In this document: positions 8,960-15,755 of the stretch, in pieces | How positions within the stretch are numbered: position 1 is the first letter of the stretch | Layout of the letters: every line of letters begins with the position of its first letter | NCBI RefSeq assembly: GCF_026626745.1 | Contig: NZ_JAPNJW010000001.1 | Coordinates: forward strand, 4,882,001-4,946,000 | Source: Nannocystis sp. RBIL2 | Lineage (GTDB): Bacteria > Myxococcota_A > Polyangia > Nannocystales > Nannocystaceae | Direction: 5' to 3' | Length of the DNA stretch: 64,000 nt | The notes under the pieces: generated by a model | Database searches by the model: none | Told to the model about the DNA's origin: nothing | What the model saw: only the letters and a program-made list of their open reading frames with translations | Translations under genes and position numbers: made by a program

Positions 8960-10120
8960 TTAATTAAACTGCGCCCCCGAGAGGATCCACCGCAAAATAA
9001 CCTGCGCCTCCGCGGCCGCGATCGGCGGTCCCCCGAACGGCATGCGTCCGCCCACCGCCGGCGTCGTCAGCACCAGCTTGTGCATCAGATAACTGTTCGT
9101 CGGCGCGTCTGCGTCCACGCGCGGCATGTCGACCTGCTCCGCCTCGTCCTCGACCAGCTCTTCCCACAGCCGGTCGGGCTCGCGATCGAAGCGCAGGTCA
9201 CCCGGCTCGACCCCGTCCACGTGGCAGCCCGCGGTCGCGCAGCGCTGATCCGTGATCGCTCGCACCTGCGTGAACGTGGCCGCCGGCGGATCGTGATCGA
9301 CCACCTCCACCGCCACCGCAGCGCTCGTCACCCCGCCCGCGCTCGCGGTCAGCTCCACCGCCCCCGGCGACACTCCGAGCAGCACCCCTTGCCCGTCGAC
9401 GTACAGAGTGAGCTCCGCGCTGCTCTTCCACGTCAGCGTCGCCTCGATCGGCTCGCCATTCGGATCGCTCACCAGCGCCATCACCGGCAGCGTCTCGCCG
9501 ACCTGCACCTGCAGCGGCCCGTCGACGTCGATCTCCACCTCGCCGACATCGCCGCCGTTCTGCCCCGGCGCGCACGCGAACACCCCCGCCTCCGGCGCGC
9601 CCGCGGCGATCCACCCAGTGATCGTCGCCACCTGCTCCGTCGACAGGCTGCCGCCGATCGGCATCTGCTGCCCCACCGACGGCCCCGGCAAGATCTTCTC
9701 GATCAAGAAGCTGCTGTCCGGATCGCCGGCCGCCACGAGCAACACCCCCGGCGCCGAGCTGCTCTCGACCCCGACCAGCGCCGCGAACGACTCGCCCTCC
9801 GCCAGCGACAGCCCGGCCGCCGGCTGACCGCCCGCGTGGCAGCTGCAGCTGCCCGTGAAGATCGGCTGGACCGCGCCCGCGAAGTCGCAGTCGGTCGGCG
9901 TCCCACCCGACGGATCGTTCGGCCCCGTGGTCGGCGCCCCGCCCGTGGTCGGCAGCTCGCCCGTGGTCGGTCCGGGCTCCGCGGTGGTGCCGCCCGGGTC
10001 CGTGTCCGTCGACCCGCCATCGGTGTCGGCCCCCGGCAGCCCGACCAGGTTGCAAGCAGAGGAGAGCGCGCCGCCCAGCAACAGCGCAGAACAGGATCGA
10101 ACCAGACGACGAAGAGTCAT
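8960..10120 (-). CDS. Lipoprotein with cytochrome-c-like CH motifs and an Ig-like domain
   Basis: 386-residue lipoprotein. The signal ends in a lipobox, LSSAC, followed by an Asp/Thr/Gly/Pro-rich linker. A first domain carries FTGSCSCHAGG and a second QRCATAGCHVDG, with WIAAGAPEAG and LRWILSGAQFN endings typical of the planctomycete-cytochrome-like module. The CH motifs are not canonical CxxCH: the first reads CSCH and the second has four residues between the Cys pair. Haem binding is therefore uncertain. Between them lies a bacterial Ig-like segment (VEIDVDGPLQVQVGETL... to VAVEVVD). The ATG at 10120 is preferred over an in-frame GTG 9 nt upstream because GAGG lies about 8 nt before it. Likely lipid-anchored in the outer membrane or periplasm. 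Confidence 0.75.
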   Translation of the reverse strand: MTLRRLVRSCSALLLGGALSSACNLVGLPGADTDGGSTDTDPGGTTAEPGPTTGELPTTGGAPTTGPNDPSGGTPTDCDFAGAVQPIFTGSCSCHAGGQPAAGLSLAEGESFAALVGVESSSAPGVLLVAAGDPDSSFLIEKILPGPSVGQQMPIGGSLSTEQVATITGWIAAGAPEAGVFACAPGQNGGDVGEVEIDVDGPLQVQVGETLPVMALVSDPNGEPIEATLTWKSSAELTLYVDGQGVLLGVSPGAVELTASAGGVTSAAVAVEVVDHDPPAATFTQVRAITDQRCATAGCHVDGVEPGDLRFDREPDRLWEELVEDEAEQVDMPRVDADAPTNSYLMHKLVLTTPAVGGRMPFGGPPIAAAEAQVILRWILSGAQFN

Positions 10121-10652
10121 TGCTCGCACCTCGAGTGCCCGCAGTCGGGCGAGAGTTACAGCGAAACTTTCTTAAAAATTTTCTCAATCAGCGCCGCCGC
10201 CGCCGCCCTGGCTCACGCGCACAATGTCTCCAGACCTCCGCTGCGGCGCCGGATCCGCACCCAATCTGTCTCACAGGACAGACGCCTCCGCCTCGACATC
10301 ACAATGCAGTCGCCCCTTCGATGTCAGATCGTGCATCGACGAATCACCAGCTCGGGGCCCCGCCGCGAAATTTCCCGAGGTGATTCTCGAGCACGGCTCG
10401 TTCCTCCGCGCAGCCGAGAGCCTCCGCGCACCTGTCCCTCAAGACATCTCGCCCCCACCTGCGAGCGCATCCTCGCCACCTCGCCACCTCTCCCCCTTAC
10501 CTGTCCTCGAGGCCACGTCGCGCACGGGTGAGACGTCCGCCCCGGCCACGCGCGCCCGCGCGCGAGGCACACGCTTGCGCACCCGCGATCGCGTACCGGG
10601 GCGTCGAGATCGCGCCCGGACGACCCCCGATGCGGTGTCCGGGGCCTTTCGC
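10121..10652. other. Divergent intergenic region
   Basis: About 530 nt between divergent lipoprotein genes. It contains an AT-rich run near 10162-10188 (CTTAAAAATTTT core), unusual in this DNA and a likely promoter for the minus-strand gene, and a hairpin at 10265-10282. Open frames in both directions have shadow-like composition. A weak TGTCC/GACA pair lies near 10433. Confidence 0.5.
10265..10282. repeat. Variant hairpin
   Basis: TCTGTC, TCACAG loop, GACAGA: perfect 6-bp stem, a variant of the TGTCC-GGACA family, in the divergent gap. Confidence 0.5.
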
Positions 10653-10658
10653 TACGCT
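10653..10658 (+). promoter_or_regulatory. TANNNT -10 element (TACGCT)
   Basis: TACGCT ends 7 nt before the ATG at 10666, consistent with leaderless initiation. Confidence 0.5.
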
Positions 10659-10665
10659 GGGCGGC

Positions 10666-12510
10666 ATGACATTTCGCTATTGCCGTCCTGCGGCATTCAT
10701 CGCGCTCCTCGCCGCGTGCGGCGACGACGGGACTCGGGACACCGCGGCCACCGGCAGTCAGCCGTCGACGGCCCCGACCTCGCTCACCGAGGCCACGACC
10801 GGGCCCACCACCACCGACGCCCCCGGCACCACCCAGCCCTCCGATCCGGGCACCAGCACCACCGAGGGCCCGACCAGCGCGCCGACCACCACCGACGCCC
10901 CCGGCACCACCTCTGTCGGCACCACCGACGGTCCGGGCACCACCACCGGCGGCGACGACTGTCTCCCGCCCGACGCCCTGATCCTCCTCGACCGCACCCA
11001 ATCGATGCACCGCACCCCCGACGGCCAGACTCCCGTCGACGCCCCCGCCTACGCCAGCAGCAAGTGGTCCCTGGCGATCTCCGCCATCGAGTCCCTCACC
11101 GCCGCCCCGCAGGACGACACGGTCCGCTTCGGCCTCGAGCTGTGGCCGCGCGATCCGGGCGGCGGCGCCTGCGTCACCCTCGCCGAGCGCATCGAGCAGA
11201 ACAAGACCGCCACCAACCCCCTGTGCGAGGCCGGCGAGGTCGTCCTCGCCCCCGCGCTCGGCAACGGCGCAGCGATCGCCGACCTCATCGATCCCGCCAC
11301 CACCCTCCTGTGCAACACCACGCCCACCGGCGCGGCGCTCATCACCGCCGGCGAGCACTTCGCCGCCAACAAGGAGCCCGGCCGCGAGCAATACGCGATC
11401 CTCGTCACCGACGGCGCCGACTGGGACCTCAGCTGCCCCGACCCCTCGCCGCTGACCGCCGTGCAGGACCTCGCCGAGCAGGGCGTCAAGACCTTCATCG
11501 TCGGCTTCAACGGCGAGGAGGCGATGCTCGGCGCCACCGAGTACCTCAACGACCTCGCCTGCGCCGGGCGCACCGCCAAGGGCTTCCCGGGCCCGTGCGT
11601 GCCCACTGCCGACGGCTTCGTCGCGGTCGAGGGCGCCGACATCCCCGTGTACCTGCAGGCCGACGACGCCGTCGAGCTCGGCGCTGCCCTCAAGTCGGTC
11701 GCCGGTCAGCTGTGCTGCGGCTGCGACAAGACCTGCGACGCCCCCGAGGTGCTGTTCGCCCTCGACCGCACGCTCAGCATGCACCGCACCCCCGACGGCC
11801 AGACCCCGGTCGACGCCCCGAATTACGCCAGCAGCAAGTGGTCGCAGGCGATCGACGCGATCGAGCAGGTCGTCGGCGGCGGCCTCGACACCGACCTGCG
11901 CTTCGGCCTCGAGCTGTGGCCGCGCGACCCGGGCGGCGGCCTGTGCATCACCCTGGCCGAGCGGATCCTCGACACCAAGCAGGCCATGAACCCGAGCTGC
12001 CAGGACGCCGAGATCCTCGTCCCGCCCGCCCTCGCCAGCGGCGCCGCGATCGCCCAGGCAGTCGACCCACTGACCACATTGATCTGCAACACCACGCCCA
12101 CCGGCACCGCGCTCGAGACCGCCTCGACCTGGCTGGTGAACAACGCCGTCCCCGGTCGCGAGCAATACGTCGTCCTCGTCACCGACGGCGCCGACTGGGA
12201 CCTCAGCTGCCCCGACCCGTCCCCACTGCTCGTCACCCAGAAGCTCGCCGCCGCCGGCATCCGCACCTACGTGGTCGGCTTCTTCGGCGCCGAGGCCCAG
12301 GCCGGCGCGGTCCAGTTCCTCAACGACGTCGCCTGCGCCGGCCAGACCGCCAAGGACTTCGCCACCAATTGCGTACAGATGGGCAGCGGCTACCAGGCCC
12401 AGAACCCGGACAGCATGGCTCCGCTGTACCTGCAGGCCGGCAACGGCGAGCTGCCGCAGACCCTCGGCACGGTCGCCGAAGAGATCTTGCAATACTGCAT
12501 CCCGGGCTGA
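10666..12510 (+). CDS. Lipoprotein with two tandem VWA domains
   Basis: 614-residue lipoprotein, lipobox LLAAC at residues 14-18, then a Thr/Pro/Gly-rich linker to about residue 100. Two near-identical von Willebrand A modules follow. Each opens with a MIDAS-like DRTxS (Asp near 109 and near 367) and the sequence MHRTPDGQTPVDAP, and contains RFGLELWPRDPGGG, CNTTPTG and VLVTDGADWDLSCPDPSP. The modules repeat with a period of about 258 residues. MIDAS is DxTxS rather than the usual DxSxS. Cys pairs such as LCCGCDKTC separate the modules. Probably a lipid-anchored adhesion or metal-dependent binding protein at the cell surface; the partner is unknown. The ATG is chosen because it gives the lipobox signal and has TACGCT 7 nt upstream. 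Two hairpins follow the stop. Confidence 0.87.
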   Translation: MTFRYCRPAAFIALLAACGDDGTRDTAATGSQPSTAPTSLTEATTGPTTTDAPGTTQPSDPGTSTTEGPTSAPTTTDAPGTTSVGTTDGPGTTTGGDDCLPPDALILLDRTQSMHRTPDGQTPVDAPAYASSKWSLAISAIESLTAAPQDDTVRFGLELWPRDPGGGACVTLAERIEQNKTATNPLCEAGEVVLAPALGNGAAIADLIDPATTLLCNTTPTGAALITAGEHFAANKEPGREQYAILVTDGADWDLSCPDPSPLTAVQDLAEQGVKTFIVGFNGEEAMLGATEYLNDLACAGRTAKGFPGPCVPTADGFVAVEGADIPVYLQADDAVELGAALKSVAGQLCCGCDKTCDAPEVLFALDRTLSMHRTPDGQTPVDAPNYASSKWSQAIDAIEQVVGGGLDTDLRFGLELWPRDPGGGLCITLAERILDTKQAMNPSCQDAEILVPPALASGAAIAQAVDPLTTLICNTTPTGTALETASTWLVNNAVPGREQYVVLVTDGADWDLSCPDPSPLLVTQKLAAAGIRTYVVGFFGAEAQAGAVQFLNDVACAGQTAKDFATNCVQMGSGYQAQNPDSMAPLYLQAGNGELPQTLGTVAEEILQYCIPG

Positions 12511-12524
12511 ACCACTCCTTCTGC

Positions 12525-12552
12525 AATGACATGTCCGCAAGGACATGTCATT
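12525..12552. repeat. TGTCC-GGACA hairpin, 12-bp perfect stem
   Basis: AATGACATGTCC, GCAA loop, GGACATGTCATT. Best copy of the family. The GCAA loop is a GNRA tetraloop if transcribed from this strand. It lies 14 nt after the VWA lipoprotein stop in the convergent gap with the MYXO-CTERM-like gene. No T-tract follows, so it is not a classical intrinsic terminator. Confidence 0.85.
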
Positions 12553-12573
12553 ACCCCGACCCGAGCGGCTACA

Positions 12574-12599
12574 GTGACATGTCCGTGAGGACATGCCAC
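12574..12599. repeat. TGTCC-GGACA hairpin, second copy in the same gap
   Basis: GTGACATGTCC, GTGA loop, GGACATGCCAC: 11-bp stem with one mismatch and again a GNRA-type loop. It lies 21 nt after the first hairpin and 30 nt from the stop of the opposing gene, giving one hairpin nearer each convergent gene. Confidence 0.82.
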
Positions 12600-12628
12600 T
12601 CTCCATGGCAAGAGCGGCGCCGACCTCG

Positions 12629-13783
12629 TCAGCGCCGCGCCCGTCGCCGCCGCAGCAAGCCACCGAGCACCACGAGCGCCAGCCACCCCGGTCGCTCGTG
12701 CGTGCTGCAGCCGCCGCCGCCCGACTCCACCTGCTCGCCCGGGTCCACCGCCGCCGTCTCGCCGGCGGGCGGCTCTCCGTCGGGCGGCGCGACCGGAGCC
12801 GGATAAACCTGTCCATCGGGCCAGGTCGTGCATTTCTCCGGGTCCCACGAATCCTCGCCCTCGCACACGTACGCCTGGCCCGCGCACGAGGCTACCAGCG
12901 TCGCCGTCGGGTCGATGTCCAGCGGCCCGAGCGCGTCGGCCAATTCGTCGCCGTGGCAGCGCTCGTCGACGAACACCTCGCCGCGCGCCAGGTCGAGCGC
13001 CTCGAAGCGCAGGCAGCCGGGAGCCCGCAAGTTCGCCTGCACCCCGATCCACGGCTGATCGTCCGGCCCGAACAACCGGCCGGCGAAGTTGCTCGCAGCC
13101 ACCGCCCCCAGCGCCTCGCGGTCGAAGTCGTACACGACCTCGAGCTGCCCGTGCTCGCGCAGGCGCGTGCAGAACCCGGCGTACTCGATCTGGTACCCGT
13201 CCAGTCCCGGGCAGTGCCCCACGGCGTCCGACCGCCGCGGATACGCGCCGTCGCAGCAGACCAGGTCCGCGAGCGCGTCCCACGTCTCGACCACGTGCTC
13301 GCTCGTCACCACCAGCGGCGGCGCGGCCGGGGCCGGCAACGGCTCGGCCGCGATCGTCACCTGCATCTCCCGCTCGTGCGTCACGCAGGCCCCCGGCTGC
13401 GCGCCGTACTCGGCAGTCGCCCACGCGGCGGTGTCGACGTACGTGACCACGGTGTACGTGGCCCCGGCGCTCCACGGCTGCGCCGGCCGCCAGATGAACA
13501 CGGAGAAATCCGCATGGACCTCGAACGCGCCGGCGACCTCTTCCCCCATCGCGTCGAGCACCTTCAGCGTCAAGAACTCGAGCGCCCGCTCGGCCCGCTC
13601 GTAACCCGGGCTGAACGCGAGCACCCCGTCAGCCGCCAGCACCGAGCTCGTCGGCGACAAGAACAGCGGCAACGGGTTCGTACACTCGTCGCCGCAGTGC
13701 GCCCACGCCGGCCGGGCCGCCGCCCAGCTCAGCCCTGCCACGATCGTCGCCACTACGCGAGATAAAGAAGTCAAGCGCCGCAC
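12629..13783 (-). CDS. Secreted protein with MYXO-CTERM-like sorting tail
   Basis: 384-residue exported protein. The N-terminus is a Sec signal ending RPAWA before HCGDEC. The body has many Cys residues and beta-rich segments (for example VHADFSVFIWRPAQPW and ATYTVVTYV), suggesting Ig-like folds. The C-terminus reads GGGGCSTHERP, a hydrophobic GWLALVVLGGLL helix and an RRRRARR cluster: the Cys/hydrophobic/Arg architecture of MYXO-CTERM signals, which lead to surface anchoring in myxobacteria. The GTG start has TAGAGT 6 nt upstream. Convergent with the VWA lipoprotein. The body is not recognised. Confidence 0.85.
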   Translation of the reverse strand: MRRLTSLSRVVATIVAGLSWAAARPAWAHCGDECTNPLPLFLSPTSSVLAADGVLAFSPGYERAERALEFLTLKVLDAMGEEVAGAFEVHADFSVFIWRPAQPWSAGATYTVVTYVDTAAWATAEYGAQPGACVTHEREMQVTIAAEPLPAPAAPPLVVTSEHVVETWDALADLVCCDGAYPRRSDAVGHCPGLDGYQIEYAGFCTRLREHGQLEVVYDFDREALGAVAASNFAGRLFGPDDQPWIGVQANLRAPGCLRFEALDLARGEVFVDERCHGDELADALGPLDIDPTATLVASCAGQAYVCEGEDSWDPEKCTTWPDGQVYPAPVAPPDGEPPAGETAAVDPGEQVESGGGGCSTHERPGWLALVVLGGLLRRRRARR

Positions 13784-13789
13784 CCCACC

Positions 13790-13795
13790 ACTCTA
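13790..13795 (-). promoter_or_regulatory. TANNNT -10 element (TAGAGT)
   Basis: On the minus strand TAGAGT lies 6 nt before the GTG start of the MYXO-CTERM-like protein gene. Confidence 0.5.
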
Positions 13796-13912
13796 ACGCG
13801 AGTCACCCGCCGCGAACAGGCTGTCCCTGGAGCCGGAGGCCTCGCCAGGTCCAGACTGCGGTATCGCCGACCCCCTGAAGCGCGCTTCGGGTTGACGCGA
13901 GGAGACCAGCGA

Positions 13913-13918
13913 TACCAT
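13913..13918 (+). promoter_or_regulatory. TANNNT -10 element (TACCAT)
   Basis: TACCAT lies 9 nt before the GTG at 13928, the start that yields a lipoprotein signal. Confidence 0.45.
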
Positions 13919-13927
13919 CGTCGTATC

Positions 13928-15442
13928 GTGCAGCCTCGCCTCGCTCCGACGCTCGTGCTCATGCTCGTCACGGCTTGCGGGCGGCCCCCTGACTCGGACG
14001 GCGCTCGCTCGCAGCCCGGATGCGACGAGGCGGTCCTCGCCGAGCGGATGACCGCGCTTCGCCAGGCCCGGGCCGCCTGGTCGCCGACGAGCGGCGTGGT
14101 CCCCGACCAAGGAGAGATGGCAGCCAGCGCGATCTGGCACGCCTGCCCGGCGCTCCCGGGCCCGCTGCGCGTCCTCCTCGACCTCTCGGTCGAGCACGAC
14201 TTCTCCGCCAGCGAGCCTCGCACCGACGCGCTCGCGGACGTCCTGCCTGGCCACGCGGCCCTCGACCTCGTCCTCGCTCCGTTCCTCGACGAACGACGGG
14301 CGCTCGAGCGAGCGCTGTGCCCCGATCTTTACGACCTCGCCACCAGCACCCCCCGACATCCCGAGAGCGCCTGGCGTGAGACTCTGTTCAAGCGCTGCGA
14401 TCTCGCCCGCCGCGGGTTCCTCGATCGCCAGGAGATGCTGGACGCCACCCACCACGATCCCATCGGCCTGTTCCTGCTCGACCGCGCCCTGCTCGACGGC
14501 GGCATCTCCCCCGCGCTGGCCCGTGAAGCGCTGCGCGAGCTCGCCTTCAGCAACCGCGGGTTTCGCCCGCGCGAGCAGCAGCGACCGCCGCACGGGCCCG
14601 TGACCGCCGACCCTCTCACCTTCGACACTCCCGAGCTGTTCGTCGGGCCCGACAAACTCCACCTCGCTCGGCTCGAGATCCTGTCCCTGCAAGACGGCGC
14701 CATCCCCGAGGATCAGCTGGAGCAGGGGTTCGTCCGCATATTGTACGATCAATGGATGGTCGAGCGTCCTGCCCCGCGGGGCGGCAACGAGGACCACCTC
14801 GTCCTGTGGCTCGATCGCAGCGTCCGCTGGTCGACGTTGTTCACCCTGGTCTACACCGCCCGAACCGGCGGCTTCGAGGCGATCGATGTCGCCTATGTGG
14901 TGCCCGAAGCCCCGTATCACGTCGGGGTCGTGCGCCTCGGCTCCGCCCACCACGACAAGCCGGCGCTCTTCGGCGTGCGACTCGACCCGGGCGGCGACAC
15001 CGTCCTCTGCGACCGCCAGGCGATACCCGTCTCCAGCGACGACGAGCTCCGCGCGAAGGTGACGGCCTGTCCGTGGTACCGCTTCGTGCGCGGAGCCGTC
15101 GACGCGGCGCCCTCCGTGCCCGCGGCCCGCGTCGCGGCGGCACGAGCGCTCGTGGCCGCCGATCGGCCCTTCGGCGCCGAATGGCCGCCCGTCCCTCCGG
15201 ACGACCCGTCCCGCATCGAGCTCCGCGTCCACGCCGACGACGCGACCCTCGGCTGCAACGGTACGACGACGACGCTGACCGCCCCCGAGGCGCTGGCGGC
15301 CGCGATCGCCGGCTGCCACGGGCCCCAGAGCGACGCGCTCGACCTCCAGGCCGATCCGGCCGTCCCGCTGCAGCGGATCCTCGACATGGCGATCGCCGGC
15401 CGCCGCGCAGGCAAGCGCGTGGGGCTCGAAGATCCGGATTGA
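13928..15442 (+). CDS. Lipoprotein of unknown function
   Basis: 504-residue lipoprotein starting at GTG (VQPRLAPTLVLMLVTACGRPP), lipobox LVTAC. An alternative TTG lies 36 nt upstream. After the leader there are helical Ala/Leu/Arg-rich segments, a middle region with beta-like stretches (HLVLWLDRSVRWSTLFTLVY), and a C-terminal part (ELRVHADDATL ... LDLQADPAVPLQRILDM) that faintly resembles the periplasmic domain of ExbD/TolR proteins; this is weak evidence. Several Cys residues are spaced for disulfides. Gene stands alone; a hairpin follows the stop, then the histidine kinase gene on the same strand. Confidence 0.75.
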   Translation: MQPRLAPTLVLMLVTACGRPPDSDGARSQPGCDEAVLAERMTALRQARAAWSPTSGVVPDQGEMAASAIWHACPALPGPLRVLLDLSVEHDFSASEPRTDALADVLPGHAALDLVLAPFLDERRALERALCPDLYDLATSTPRHPESAWRETLFKRCDLARRGFLDRQEMLDATHHDPIGLFLLDRALLDGGISPALAREALRELAFSNRGFRPREQQRPPHGPVTADPLTFDTPELFVGPDKLHLARLEILSLQDGAIPEDQLEQGFVRILYDQWMVERPAPRGGNEDHLVLWLDRSVRWSTLFTLVYTARTGGFEAIDVAYVVPEAPYHVGVVRLGSAHHDKPALFGVRLDPGGDTVLCDRQAIPVSSDDELRAKVTACPWYRFVRGAVDAAPSVPAARVAAARALVAADRPFGAEWPPVPPDDPSRIELRVHADDATLGCNGTTTTLTAPEALAAAIAGCHGPQSDALDLQADPAVPLQRILDMAIAGRRAGKRVGLEDPD

Positions 15443-15460
15443 GGCCGCGTCGGCGCTCTC

Positions 15461-15484
15461 GGACATGCTCCTTCGGTCATGTCC
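15461..15484. repeat. Variant hairpin after the lipoprotein gene
   Basis: GGACATG and CATGTCC arms separated by 10 nt (CTCCTTCGGT), 18 nt after the stop, followed on the plus strand by five A residues. The arms are the family half-sites in inverted order. Confidence 0.6.
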
Positions 15485-15755
15485 AAAAAGACATTCGTAG
15501 TACGCGCCGCCCGCCGCGGCGGCCCCCCGAGCGGCGCCCTCGCCGGCCGCCGCGGGCGCCGAATGAACGCTCCATCATTTTGGCGGTGACGCCGACCCTG
15601 CTCAATGCACGATCTCCGGGTCGTGCGACGCTTTGATTAATTCCAGACGCCGCGCCTTGAACTCCCGAGATCGACCTCTAACCTCGCTGAACGCTCGCGT
15701 CTCCTGACGAGCGGTGGCGGCAGCGCCGGGGGCATGGCGACCGCGAGGACACCGG

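Noticed and set aside
12525-12599. Classical rho-independent terminators for the TGTCC hairpins
   Set aside because: No T-tract follows on either strand; they are left as repeats of unknown mechanism.
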